A stretch of 64,000 nt of DNA from Apostichopus japonicus (GCF_037975245.1 NC_092572.1:24164489-24228488); one strand, 5' to 3'; shown: positions 27,211 through 39,200, numbered from the stretch's first letter. Numbers and translations: made by a program. The notes: generated by a model from the sequence alone, not told the origin.

Positions 27211-28440
27211 GGAAGCAAATTAACCACGATGTAGAAGGACGGTAGCCACATAGAGGAAAGAATAATAATTCACTCGTGTCAAAAACTAACGCTATCGTCA
27301 CAATCAAAATTGGACCAAATGGGATATATACATAATCCCATATACTCCTGCTGCAGATATATACTGTAGAGTGCAGCCCAACGAGAACCAATTGCTATGT
27401 AAACAAAATGGCTGGTGCCCCCTAGAATCACCATACCATACTACAGTTGAGTAAAAAGCAAGGGTTTAACGCCAAGATTGGAAAAGGGTTCTTCTACTCG
27501 TCCTTTATAGCACCCTGCTAGTTACAGAGCTTGGCAATAAATAACAATCTTATCAACCAAGGACATGGCACCCTCCCAGGTTTCTGGATTAGTGAATGAA
27601 CGCTGGTGATAAAGCATACAGTTTAAAGCAGCATTTTGCGTTGGGTCGCTTTTTTCCACTTTTTTAACATGTGCATCGATTTTTTTACATGTATCAATCA
27701 TAAAACAGCAATCTAAGATACCATCCAAGTTTCACCCTGCCAAGAGCGTTAATTAGCGAGTAATTAACGATTTATATCGATAAATGAGAAGAGTGTCCTC
27801 GACAAATTTCACAGTTAAAATTAATCGCATACAATTCCGCCAAACCCACTAGTTTGAATTCAACCAATCAGAGATGCAGGTTTAGTTATGAGCAGTTGCT
27901 AAAAATAGATTCAAGACTTCGCGTTGGTTGTACCAGGGAGTTGTTATGCAACTCCCTGGTACAACTGCCATATAGACTGTACACAAATCAAGCGTGGTGT
28001 TATATTACGTATCTGTCAATGACGTTCGTAGTGTTTAAATATTCATATTATGGGCGAGGTTTATTGGGTTTCCAACGGAAAATATCTTGGAGAACAACAA
28101 AGTTGAAAGTTGCACTTTTTTCGACTTTTATGCCACCATTTGAAGTAAAATATAAATAGATTAGCTAGTTTTGTATGTCGTTATGGCAAAGTGGAATCAG
28201 TGAGGTTGAGAAAAATCATAGAAAAGGACGCAAAATGCTGCTTTAACAATTACGCTCAGCTATTCCAGAGATCCAAGACACTTCAAATTAAGTGACATGT
28301 GATCTGACTCCAACAAGTTTAACAACTTGTAACCCATAGAGATAATACAGCCAGCCGAGTAGATGACTTAATATCCAAAGAAAAAGACTGGGCATTAATT
28401 TCCTCAGATTTTTACTCTATTTCCAAGCAAAGTGCTCTGA
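27211..28440. other. No gene seen; contains one perfect hairpin
   Basis: Unique sequence with moderate CpG content. The notable structure is the 17-bp hairpin at 27927-27965. Short frames are unsupported. Confidence 0.5.
27927..27965. repeat. Perfect 17-bp inverted repeat with 5-nt loop
   Basis: GTTGTACCAGGGAGTTG (27927-27943), loop TTATG, then the exact reverse complement (27949-27965). GC content is higher than in the surroundings. It is not flanked by an obvious target duplication. Confidence 0.97.
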
Positions 28441-28462
28441 TATGTTCTGTTATAATATTATA

Positions 28463-28510
28463 AGAACGCTACATAAATATACCATCGTCATCATCATCAT
28501 CATCATCATT
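28463..28510 (+). mobile_element. Retroelement 3'-end-like sequence with (CAT)n tail
   Basis: GAACGCTACATAAATA followed by a CAT repeat resembles the GCGCTATATAAA-type 3' termini of CR1/L2-like LINEs and their SINEs, which end in short tandem tails. No upstream element body is recognised. Confidence 0.4.
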
Positions 28511-28865
28511 AACAAGAAGTGACTTTGATACAACTCTGGCAGGGACACACATGATTCTATTCTGAAATTTGTTAATTGTCAGCATAAGGCATTTTTTTTT
28601 CAAACATCTTAATGACATATTAAACCTCCATTATATAAAACGAATAAGTTTAAGCATTGACGAAACTACATGATCTGTTTCATGAATGGTTGTATTTGGT
28701 ATCGACAGTTTTCCCAAATCCATTCCAATAAATTAAAAGCTTCTAATTATTGCATCTAGGGTTAATTAGCAATAGACAGTTAAGGAGTTATAGCTAATTC
28801 TAACCCATAGAGAACGATGTAAGTGAATGAGGTTCAACCTGGTCCTTAATCCATCAGCTGATAAC

Positions 28866-29860
28866 CATCGTGACCCCATACTATATCCCCATCCCTATCC
28901 CAATCTCTTATCCATATCCCCTCCTCATACAGTCTCCCTATCACATATCCTTCCCCCTGACACAAACCCCTCCCCCTCCTCTAAAATCCCCTACCACCAA
29001 CCCCTTCCCCAACTTATCTCATGTACCCTAGCATATTGTATACCATTATACCATCGTGACACCATACTTCATCCCCATTCCTATCCCAATCTCCCATCCA
29101 TATCTCCTCCTCCTACAGTCTCCCAGTCACATATCCTTCCCACCCCCCCTAACATCCCCTGCCACCAACCTTTCCCCTAGTTATCTCATATACCTAGCAT
29201 ATCCCAATCTCTTATCCATATCCCTTCCTCCTTCAGTCTCCCTATCACATATCCTTCCCCCTGACACAAACCCCTCCCCAACCTCTATCATCCCCTACCA
29301 CCAACCCCTTCCCCAACTTATCTCACGTACCCTAGCATATTGTATACCATGATTATACCATCGTGACACCATACTTCATCCCCATCCCTATCCCAATCTC
29401 TCATCCATATCTCCTCCTCCTACAGTCTCCCAGTCACATATCCTTACCACTTCCCCCCCTCTTACATCCCCTGCCACCGACCTCTCCCCAAGTTATCTCA
29501 TGTACCCTAGCATATTACAATCTCTTATCCATATCCCCTCCTCCTACAGTCTCCCTATCACATATCCTTCCCCCTGATACTAACCCCTCCCCCCAACCTC
29601 TAACATCCCCTACCACCAACCCCTTCCCCAACTTATCTCACGTACCCTAGCATATTGTATACCATGATTATACCATCGTGACACCATACTTCATCCCATC
29701 CCTATCCCAATCTCTCATCCATATCTCCTCCTCCTACAGTCTCCTGGTCACATATCCTTCCCACACCCCCCCCCTCTAACATCCCCTACCACCAACCCCT
29801 TCCCCAACTTTTCTCACGTACCCTAGCATATTGTATACCATTATACGTCCTCTGGTATTG
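28866..29860. repeat. C-rich large tandem repeat (~310-bp composite unit)
   Basis: Units begin with ACCATCGTGAC at about 28866, 29051, 29358 and 29670, spaced 185, 307 and 312 bp. Each holds sub-blocks with CCCATCCCTATCCCAATCTC, CTCCTACAGTCTCC and ACCAACCCCTTCCCCAACTT. The long units contain two half-units. The strand asymmetry (almost no G on the plus strand) creates long Pro/Ser/His frames that are not genes. Confidence 0.92.
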
Positions 29861-30895
29861 TTTGTGTATACATCGCTGACAGATGTTCGGCAGTGTGTAC
29901 CAGACGTATTCTGCTTAATATATAAAAGTCCATCATACAGTACCCTTTATGCACGCTCAGCTTCATAAGCTATAAATACAGATGCCCCTAGGTTCCACTA
30001 CTAGGCTCCAATAATTCCATGTCAAATACTGCCTTGAGTTAAAATAATAAGACCATTCCAGAATACTCTTGACTACCGTACATATCCCTTAAGCTAATGT
30101 TGTTGACTTCCAAAGGTGAATGAATCGCACCATAGCAACTTTAAAAAAAAAAAAAAAAAATGGTGAAAGGAAAAAAAAAAAATTAATTTTGCTAAAAGTA
30201 AGGCAAGCTTGATGAGGCTATAGATTTCTGGAAGAATGTGCAAAGTGTTGCCGAGGGCACTTCGATACAATGTAAAAGATTTACATAAGGCAAATTTAAT
30301 ATGACTGTTTTTATCACAGCCAGAAATGACAAAATAGTGGTTGTGAGAAAATAGAGCTACGCCTCGAAAAGGTACAAAGTCTGCGATGTTTTCGGGATGA
30401 ATCTTGGAGGTATAGTTGAAGGTCTTTCGTGTTGCTGCAGTCATTGCACTGAGGATCAAGCCTAAATACCCAATATTGGCTATTTTTTCTTATGATTGTT
30501 GGCTATTCACAGTTGACTGGCTGTCAGGGTGGCAATATTTTTTGAAGCATGGCTTTTTCCTCTGCTTGCTAGAAAAATCCTGAAAATAATTTTCAGGGTT
30601 TATATATATATACTACTATGTATTTGCCCGTGAGGCAAAGGTTTCTAGTGTATTTAGAACCACAGCCAGCGAGACTCCGTGGCCTAGTTTAGTAATCTCC
30701 TTGGTGTGATAAATGTTTAACGTGAACAGGTCAAACATTATTACATTTAATGGAGAACCAACAGAGCAAGAAAAATAAAACCTTAAAGCTGTTGGTAACA
30801 TTTTTGATGACAAATATGAGAAAGAAAAGTTATATTCTACTTCTGGCTCCGTCGCCCCAATCCGCAGAGCTATAGAAAACAAAATGCATCATATC
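29861..30895. other. No gene seen
   Basis: AT-rich, with an A17 run near 30143 and T/A runs. Frames at 30094-30459 and 30616-30882 (minus) show no known domain. Confidence 0.5.
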
Positions 30896-31050
30896 ACACT
30901 GTGTTATGGATCACATCATATCACGCTGTGTATATCGCACTGTATCGGATCGCATCATATCACGCTGTGTATGGGATCGCATCATATCACGCTGTGTATC
31001 GGATCACATCATATCACACTGTATCGGTTCATTTCATATCGCACTGTATC
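30896..31050. repeat. Minisatellite, ~35-bp unit (CATCATATCACGCTGTGTAT)
   Basis: Four to five copies of CATCATATCACGCTGTGTAT with a variable CGGATCG linker. It runs directly into the next array. Confidence 0.9.
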
Positions 31051-31410
31051 AGGATAAAACATGTACCTGGTACATTGTGACATCACTCTATTGCATCCAA
31101 TCAGGATAAAGCAAGAACCTGATACATTGTGACATCACTATTTCATCCAATCATGATCAAAAAAAAATGTACCTGGTACATTGTGACATCACTATATTAC
31201 ATATTCAATCAGAAAAAAACATGTACCAGGTACATTGTGATTTGTGACATCACTATATTTCATCCAATCAAGATAAAACATGTACCTGATACATTGTGAC
31301 ATCACTCTAGATATTGCATCTCATCAGGATAAAGCATGTACCTGGTACATTGTGACATCACTATATATTGCATCCAATCAGGATAAAACATGTACCCTGG
31401 TACATTAAGT
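31045..31410. repeat. Minisatellite, ~55-bp unit x 7-8, palindromic TGTACCTGGTACA core
   Basis: Units contain GGATAAAACATGTACCTGG, then TACATTGTGACATCACTATA and a CATCCAATCA linker. The GTACCTGGTAC core is a near-palindrome present in nearly every copy; TGACATCA and CCAAT also recur. Confidence 0.93.
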
Positions 31411-31649
31411 ATCATCTGGTATAGACTTATACAGCAGATATTTCACATTGGTGATTTATTTTATCTCATCAATATATATACTTGTACATTACAGCAGAGA
31501 CACATTGCAAGTTACACACACATCTTTTGAATTGACAACAAAAACATACGTTGCGATCAATTTTGTGGAATCTGTGTTAATTTATGATACTCTTTTTAAC
31601 TCCTAAGAATAACAGAGATATATATATATATATATGTCCTGGCTGAGAT

Positions 31650-31980
31650 GGCCTAAATCTCATCGTCGCTGGCGACATAACCTCGCCGTGCTCTACTCTG
31701 CAAACATTCATGAGTGTTCCCGCATCATTCGAAGCGAGATGGCCGATGATGAATGAATGATCTAGCCGAGAAAAGACACATTACTGGCAAAAAGGAAAAA
31801 AAAAAAAAAAAGCGCCAAAAAAAACAGAAGAACAAAATCGGGGGGAAAAAAAAGAAATTTCCAGGAGCTAAAAGGACGATCATGTTACGACGAGACAGTT
31901 TCTGCATCCTCTTAGATTCTGACAAATATTGACTCTCGAATATCATCGGTACGTCTTTGACAAGTTCTGATGCGTCAACT
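31650..31980. other. Unique CpG-containing block
   Basis: Non-repetitive, relatively GC-rich sequence (CATCGTCGCTGGCGACATAA, CATTCGAAGCGAGATGGCCG) in AT-rich surroundings, interrupted by an A14 run. It carries ATTCATGAGTG/GAATGAATGA motifs but no coding signal. Possible enhancer; inference only. Confidence 0.25.
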
Positions 31981-32119
31981 TATGATCAAAATAAACTATG
32001 CTCTTCTGCCAATGCGATAGATCTCTCAGCTTTTGGCATTTTTAAAGATCTGACATTTTGCAGGGCGAGCCAACTCGACAAAAACACAATTTAGAGTCTG
32101 TCAGTTTTAAATGCTAGTG

Positions 32120-32480
32120 CTTTCTACGTGTATGTGCGTGTGTGTGCGTGAGTTTGTGTGCGTGTGTACACGTGTGTTGCCTTGCTCATTGGTTACCTGA
32201 AGAGATGATTCGGGAGCCTACATATCAATACCCAACAATGCAATGGAGAGTAGTGGTTAAAACACACTGCAAGGGGGGTGGGGTGGGGTGGGGTGGGGTG
32301 GGGTGGGGTGGGGTGGGTGCGTGTGTGTACATGTGTATTGCATTGTTCTTTGATTACCTGAAGAGATGATTCGGGAGACTACATATTAATACCCAACACT
32401 GCAATGGAGAGTAGAAGTTAAACACACTGCAAGGGGGTGGGGTGCGGTGGGGTGGGGTGGGGGTGGGTGGTAATTTGATT
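32120..32480. repeat. Two tandem copies of a ~165-bp unit with (GGGGT)n tracts
   Basis: Each unit has a TGTGTGCGTGTG stretch, a shared segment (TTACCTGAAGAGATGATTCG, then TACCCAACA and CAATGGAGAGTAG) and a GGGGT pentamer array, longest at 32273-32318. The pentamer array meets the G4 pattern. The plus-strand frame is repeat-derived. Confidence 0.93.
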
Positions 32481-32713
32481 TTATATATAGGACGCATGAT
32501 GTTAATTTTGACTCTTCTAGTCAAACATCTTGCACAACATCAAAAGAAGACAATAAAGAGTATAAAAGAAGGTTGAATAAAGACAGGGATTGGAAGGTGG
32601 TTGTCTGTGTCTCATCTGAAGTCAAAGTGGTTGTGTTACCTTATTTAGGAATTAAGGCCCACTGTACACAACAAGAGTACACAAGCTTTCTAGGGAAACA
32701 ACTTGAATTGGCA

Positions 32714-32773
32714 GAGTGTAACTCCAACTCCTGTTTAAATCAACAGAGCTGTGTTAACGAGAACCACGGATAT
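32714..32773 (+). pseudogene. Half EGF-like module (possible decayed exon)
   Basis: The frame reads ECNSNSCLNQQSCVNENHGY and then a stop. Spacing C-x4-C-x5-C-x5-G-Y is exactly the first half of a classic EGF domain, with the usual Leu-Asn after the second Cys. The final C-x-C pair is missing because of the TAA at 32774. No splice donor follows the tyrosine. The plus strand is opposite to the Ig exons. It could be a relic exon or chance; the spacing match makes chance less comfortable. Confidence 0.3.
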
Positions 32774-32780
32774 TAATTAA

Positions 32781-33730
32781 ATGGCACATTTTGGCCTAAA
32801 CAGTTAACAAATTATACAGCTCTTGAACTATATTAAGGAATAAAATCCACACATACAGACTTTAAAAGGGGGAATCTTCTAGGCATTTTTAAGATACTTT
32901 AAAGGTTGCCCATGCTGTATCCTAGAAACCAACAGTAAAATTAAATCACCTCTTTCCCCATTTGGCTTCTTTGATTATTGATCTGTGAAAATTATTCATA
33001 TTTTAACAGTTTGTATATTGTTTTTGCTTTTTTTAACCTTGTAGAACAATATAACAGACTGAATACCAGCATCTAGGCTACAAAGCGAGCCTGTAACAGA
33101 GGTAAATACTTCCGCAAGACAATGGTAATCTAGAAAGCTTTTGGAACCACACAGAGGAGAAGTGAATAGAAAACTCACCGTTTCATCAAGGTGGGCCAAC
33201 CACAATTATCCAGCACCTAACAAACTATGACATCATCTGTAATTTCTTTTGATCTGTGGTTTCCCTTTGTTTTTACATTCCAGAGGTTTGTGTGGGAAGA
33301 CTTGAATCAAAACAAGGCCGATGGGAGGTGGCGTTCCAAATATCAGATACAATTACTCAAAGTTCATCATTACATCTTTATGCAGGCTTTCATTTTAACG
33401 TTGATATAAAAAGTCCACGGGTGGACTAATAAGTCACACTGTGATGATCAGAGGCTGGCGCAGTTATCTGCTAATAGATATCTACGTCGGCCTTATTAGC
33501 AGAAACCATTAGCAATGATTCCTCAAATCTGCCATGTAAATGGGCTCGGGTCTGAAGTAATAACAGACATTACCGTCCCGATACTGTCCCACTGGGATAT
33601 CCGCCATGATCCATTATCGTCAAATTCCAAACTTGTTCATATGGATATATTTATACATAATGTATAGGCTAGATAGTATAAGTTTTCAAAATAGCAACAC
33701 TACCTATATGTAAACAAACCTATGAAGTCA
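32781..33730. other. No gene seen; possible regulatory block with hairpin
   Basis: The block 33420-33640 is unique and CpG-containing. It carries a 10-bp inverted repeat, TCTGCTAATA (33467-33476) and TATTAGCAGA (33494-33503), with a 17-bp spacer, and further TAAT/ATTA cores. Coding is not evident. Confidence 0.4.
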
Positions 33731-33734
33731 TTAA

Positions 33735-34091
33735 AGGCATTGAAGACTCGCCCCAAACAGCGTGCGGCCATCTGAAAAAGTTAACTTTCCGTTGCTTGCA
33801 AGTGACGTTTTGTTCAAAATGCAGACAGTACAGTAATGAAATGTGATACCTTGTTATCTTTAGCTAGACCTGAGATGTCCATCCCTGTATTGTTTGTACA
33901 CTGTGCTGTGGGTATTGACCGCAGTTATATGTACTGACTGTACACTAGTGTCTAATTACCGATGGTAGCAAGCTGTGTGAGTGTATTTTCTGGGATCGAT
34001 GGTGGTGTCTAACACTTCTGTTACACCTCATTCGAAACTAGGTCAGATTACCGGCATTATACGTTTCTTTTTGCGCGAGTCTTCACACCCT
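33735..34091 (+). mobile_element. TTAA-flanked MITE, copy 2 (~357 bp)
   Basis: Same orientation as copy 1. Left TTAA at 33731-33734; the right flank is mutated to TTTTAG. Compared with copy 1 it lacks a short segment where GTGTCGCTAC would lie and has other small indels. Confidence 0.9.
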
Positions 34092-34837
34092 TTTAGTATG
34101 CAATGTAGAGACCTAATTCTGAGCCTATACTTTTACAAAGTATTCCAAAGTAAAATTTTGAAATCCCACTTTTCTAGATGTTACTGTACCTAGGCCTGAA
34201 AGATGTGGATTTATTAACTGTGGTCCAATATTAATTAATCTGTCTTTCTAATCTTTTCCGGAAACTTAGGATGGATTTTTATTGTCTTCCGGCTATGAAA
34301 ACTTACTAAATCTGGAATCTCAGCTCCCAGTATCAATATATTGCCTTTAATTGCAGAGAATGATGTAGTGTTCAAACTTACATACTGTTGTAGTATTAAA
34401 GTACTTGGAGCTTTGACTCCTAATAGGACATACATGGTGCCTGTGGTAAAAAATAAATAAAAATAAAAAAAAACACTGCTATGCATCTTTGCACTTTGAT
34501 AGCATCATTTTACATTAGTCTGTCCAATATTTATGTTTTTAATTTAGGAGGATAAAAAAGATATATACAAAAAAAAGAGGAAAATAACCCTTTTGCTTTG
34601 ATGATTTTAAATAAGAGTATTGACAATTTAAATTTAAATTCATGCAGGGTAGTAGTGAAGTTTAAGCACTGGCGATTCACGCCAGGGCATCTGTGACCTA
34701 GCTAGTGAGAAAACAATTGGTTATTGTGATGGTCGGTGGAAAGAAGTTTTACTGAAGATCATAATACGTTTCGTCCTTTGTAAAAAGAAGTTTTTGTTTG
34801 AGTAATTTGTTTTTAACACTACAAATCGCATCTGGGG

Positions 34838-34905
34838 GGCACAATTGTTTTGGGGGAGGGCACCTGCCCCCCCCCCAGGCCACCACTTGGCAACGCCACT
34901 GATCT
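34838..34905 (-). mobile_element. Solo hAT-like terminus
   Basis: Ends TTGGCAACGCCACTG, which read from the other strand is CAGTGGCGTTGCCAA, the same style as elements A and C, preceded by a C12 run and GGCCACCA. I could not find the matching left end or an 8-bp duplication. Confidence 0.5.
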
Positions 34906-36380
34906 TTACAAGCATGAATGTTCTATGGCTAGCTGATCCTCAAACTCAATATGCCGCAATATAAGATAAGACATTATACTGAGACACAGGTTTCAAGTTT
35001 ATTAAAAATAAAGTAAAGTATAAATAAATAAAAGTACATAATTTATAAATGGGATGTAAAAACATAGCTATAAAGGTTAAAATGGTTCGTTAACAGCAAG
35101 GACTGATATGTACTAATAATAAATCTAATCGTTGATGAAAGAATTAAGGTAAATATTGAGGTACGGCACTCCGGATAAAAATCGCAGCCCCATAAAATAA
35201 GAGAAGTTTGTTAAAACGTACAGTTCGCAACTTTGGACACATGGACACTATCTAGAGCGCCCTCTCTCACCGAAGCTCACTTCGTCGATTTAAGATGACG
35301 AAAAAATATCTACTATTAAGTTCATCTTTCTAAAAGGCCCGTTTAAGTTTCACAAGTACTGCCTTTATTTACAAAACCCAACCCTTATACTGATCAGTCT
35401 GCTATAGACTATACCTAGGCTCCCTGATATTAACTTGATACACTGCTTTAACCTGGGGATTATCTTGCACTGCCTTTTTCCTGACCTAGAGACCTCCTCT
35501 TTCAGCAACCATTTATCTATCAAAACTCTCTGAACAAACCAAAGATAGCCCTAAGTGGAGAATAATTGCAAGGGATTTTAACTCTTCACTGACCTGAGGT
35601 AGAATGGTAGTAGTTTTCCTTATAAAAGGGCCCTATATAAATCGTCTTTGGAAAATCTGCTTATAAATAGATCAAAAAAAGAAGAAGAAGCAAAGAGTGA
35701 CAAGAAGATGAGAGAAACAAAGGGAAGAGGTGGAAGGAGGGGGGGGGACAAAATCAAAAAGAGACAGGGAAAGAAGAAACAAAATTGAGAAGAAATGGTA
35801 AAGCTTGGGAGAAAGATAATCCCGGGCGAAACAGGGAAATGGGTCATGAAAATTGATCAGGAGGAAAGAAACTGCTGAGCACTGCTTAATTGGAACATTT
35901 CTGAGGGACTTTTGATGAGAAACTGTGAACGAAATATCAGTAAATGAAGACGTCAGCCAGTATCTTGGAGAACTCTTTTTTGCTTGAACCATGACATGAC
36001 TTAGAAACCCTGCAGGAATTTACAGGACTCAGTTGATCTGGGCTTTTATTTAAAAGATAAGAACAATTGACATGCAGATTGCTGCACAGGGTAATATCTT
36101 TATAGTTGGGAAAGTTGATGAAGGAAGTAGAAGAAGAAAAAAATTAAAAAGGGTAGAGGGAGGGGAATGAATTGAAGGGTCAAGGCTGAAAAGCCAAAAT
36201 TTTGACTGTATTATTGTCTCAAACGGTTGCGGATCAATGGACTTAAACAACAGATTTAACTACCACAGGAATGAAAGCATATTGATCAGCCAAATTGTTC
36301 AAGTTTCCTGAACAGCAGCACAAAAAGTACCACAGGAATCACAGATAAAAACTTTGTTTTAAAAAAAAGCTTCCTATTTT
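34906..36380. other. No gene seen
   Basis: AT-rich with purine-rich stretches (35670-35770 and 36120-36175), whose minus-strand Phe/Leu/Ser frames are compositional. Confidence 0.5.
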
Positions 36381-36640
36381 TAGCATTTCCAATAGAACCT
36401 ATTGGACTGACATAATGTCAGCTAAGGAATCGTGTTAAAAGGAGTATGCTGAGAGAGCGGCAGCATCTCGCAGACTGGCTGCGTAGGATGCAATCTTCCT
36501 AGTATAGCATTTCCAATAGAACCCATTGGACTGACATAATGTACTCTAAGAATGTCAGCTAAGGAATCGTGTTAAAAGGAGTATGCTGAGGGAGCTGCAA
36601 CATCCCGCAGCCTGGCTGCGTAGGGTGCAATCTCTTGTGC
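36381..36640. repeat. Tandem duplication, two ~125-bp copies
   Basis: TAGCATTTCCAATAGAACC starts at 36381 and again at 36505. Both continue through GGACTGACATAATGT, GTCAGCTAAGGAATCGTG and GGAGTATGCTGAG to GCGTAGG-TGCAATCT. The second copy has a small internal insertion around ACTCTAAGAAT. Identity is high, so the duplication is recent. Confidence 0.93.
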
Positions 36641-37529
36641 TATGCAGTTTCACATAATGGGCACTATAGTTTCACATAATAGACACTGCTATGAATTTAG
36701 AGATCATCTCTTATTGGTTGATATTGCTTCAGCCTTGCTGCGAGGGATTTTGCAGCTGCTGCAGCTATTATACTCGACAAAGTTCGTTCCTTAAAAGCAT
36801 CTAGATGGTATTTAACACACATGTCTTGTGTAGCAGCTTAAGCATAATGTAGTCTTCAGTGCAATAGGATTGATAGGCTACACACATGTGGAAACTTTGT
36901 GTACTACATATCCCAGCCTATAAAGGAAACCATTTTCTAGGTCAGTTTTATAACAGGTACAGACAGTGCCTGAAGTATAGTAACAGTGTCCAGTTTTAAG
37001 ATGCTGAAATCCAAGACCAATTTGAAAAGAATTAGGTGACAATTTGTCACAGAAAAGACTCAAGTTACTCAACTTGCTTGAAGACAATTGAGGGATGGAC
37101 TTGAATCTGACCTTTAAGTGGACATAAAGTTAAAAAAAGGAGGAAAGAAAAACAGCCCAGAGGGTATTTATAAAAAAAAAAGGAAAAAAAAAAAGGCGTA
37201 ACTATTTCTTTCAACAAACTTCACACATAGGCAAAGAAAATCTGTGTTAAATGGTCATGAATATTCATAGAAACCAATAAATGAGGCCACAATTGTAAAC
37301 TCATTATCGACTGAAGGTTCGTTACTCAGGGAAAAGAAAGCATACTAATATATTGTAGTCGGGTTTTTAATTATACGGCAACATGGTAAAAAGTACTTTT
37401 AGTAACTCTGAGTAGTGGATGGAATTCACATTTTGTTACACACTGCTCAATTTGACGGTCTGATTACTATTGTCATACACAATTTACAATGTTAAACATA
37501 TTTGTACTACTATGTAATTGAACTGTTTG

Positions 37530-37566
<37 letters not shown>

Positions 37567-38600
37567 AAACCCAATTATCAACCAACCAGATTCTGGTTTA
37601 TTTTGATTTTGATATATGTGGAATATTAAATGCGTGCATCCAATTTGTACATTACTATCACAGTTAGGCGTAACTGAGAGGGTACATGTATCCAACAGGA
37701 TATATCCATGAATAAAAGAGTGAATTTCCTCTGCATCCTATCCCTCACAAAACAACAACATTCCCCATGGATATTTCAGAACCAGGACATGTGGATATTC
37801 AGGCACAACTAAACTGGACAACGAAAGACATTATACATGTATATATTGATATATATCACCGTTTCTCATTCATCAAATTCTCCAAGGTTCTTTCAACGCA
37901 AGTGCCCTCCCTCTCCCCCCACCCCAACCCCAACCCCATTCATCCAAGGTTTCCACCAACTTCTCAGTCGCCACCCACTACCTCTTACTTCTGAAACAAA
38001 GCTGCTGCTCCTTCCTCTTCGGAAACCGATGACCATAACTTACTTTCATGATCGTACTAAAACTTCTCGTAACATCTTTCATCTCTTGTTACTTTAATCC
38101 CTATGTTCATCTAATTCCAAAGTCCAAGTTTAACTGACGAACAAACATGGTTGGCCTCTCCCTCCTGCAGTGTTATCGTTGACTAGACATTTGCGTGATT
38201 CATTCTGGCACCTTATATTAAAGCCACTTGATGTTACAACATTCTCTTATCTCTAGCAACAACTTATCGCTCTGACCTTTCCAAATTCGGAGGTAAAATT
38301 ATCCACAATCCCTTTTCGCAGAGGCAAACTAAGGGTAGCAAAATAGATAAAAACCTGAGGTTGGCTTGGATGATGAAAATAGTAAACTTGCTTCTTCGGA
38401 GCCAATATTAAGGATTAAAGAAGGTACGTAAGACTTCAAAGGTGATGCATCGGGAATAAGGATTTATTTAAAAGCACCAAAAAAAATGTAGAGTTAAAAT
38501 AACTTGAACCAATTAAGCTCAACTGATAGAACTATATATGTGCAGGCCATGTATAAAGTTCCTTCTAGGTTGCAAATTACGGTATTTACAAGGTTTTCAA
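36641..38600. other. No gene seen
   Basis: AT run at 37534-37562; C-rich stretch near 37905-37940; otherwise unique. Frames lack domain signatures. Confidence 0.5.
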
Positions 38601-38604
38601 ACTT

Positions 38605-38637
38605 TGACCTCTGGTGACCTCTGATGACCTTTGACCT
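38605..38637. promoter_or_regulatory. Cluster of four TGACCT nuclear-receptor half-sites
   Basis: TGACCT occurs at 38605, 38615, 38625 and 38632. Spacings give DR4, DR4 and DR1 arrangements of the AGGTCA half-site, which are recognised in general by LXR/TR-type and RXR/HNF4/PPAR-type receptors. The cluster may simply be a short tandem repeat; no gene is nearby to connect it to. Confidence 0.3.
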
Positions 38638-38676
38638 TCCTTAACGACTGAATTGTTGTTTTACAAAGGTGGTCAT

Positions 38677-39041
38677 CATAGGCATAGGAGCCCAATTTGA
38701 TTTGGGGGGGCTGTAACGACTTGCCCGAAAAATATAACCAAAATTTTTCGCACGCTCCGCACGCGTTCAATATGTTAATCGGTTATTACATTGCATGCCA
38801 ATAACATACAATTTTTTGCCGTGTTATTACCCTTCCATATTGGTTAGAATTATTGGGGAAGTCGTTACAATAATAGTGATCATAATAATATCAGTTTAAC
38901 TATTGAAAAACACATTGCAAATTATTTTTCTTTCAGTAGGTGCCCGAAAATTCTCAGCATATTGCCCGAATTTTCACAAACATTTTTGGTTGGGGGGGCT
39001 GCAGCCACCCCAGCCCCCCCCCCCCACCTCCTACGCCTATG
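38677..39041. mobile_element. Non-autonomous hAT element B (365 bp)
   Basis: Ends CATAGGCATAGGAG and CTCCTACGCCTATG are inverted repeats with one mismatch. The flanks GTGGTCAT (38669-38676) and GTGGTCGT (39042-39049) are an 8-bp duplication differing at one base, so this copy is older than A and C. The interior has TTTTCGCACGCTCCGCACGC near the left end, a relative of the subterminal block, and long G and C runs just inside the termini. No transposase. Confidence 0.9.
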
Positions 39042-39124
39042 GTGGTCGTACCAACTATGAAGCTTCACTCAATGATCTTTAGGTTTACTTGAGAAGTAAT
39101 TCGTTACAGCATTTTTCAGATTTT

Positions 39125-39200
39125 GATGTCTAGTGACCTAAAAGGACCTTTGACGTCTAGTGACCTAAAAGGACCTTTGACCTAAAAGGACCTTTGACCT
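39125..39200. repeat. Short tandem repeat of GTGACCTAAAAGGACCTTTGA
   Basis: Two and a half copies of TCTAGTGACCTAAAAGGACC plus TTTGACG/CTAAAAGGACCTTTGAC. It again contains TGACCT half-sites, 0.5 kb from the cluster at 38.6 kb. Confidence 0.85.

Noticed and set aside
28827-29650. Pro/Ser/His-rich frames of about 95-117 codons
   Set aside because: They follow the C-rich tandem array and change frame with each unit; composition, not coding constraint, keeps them open.
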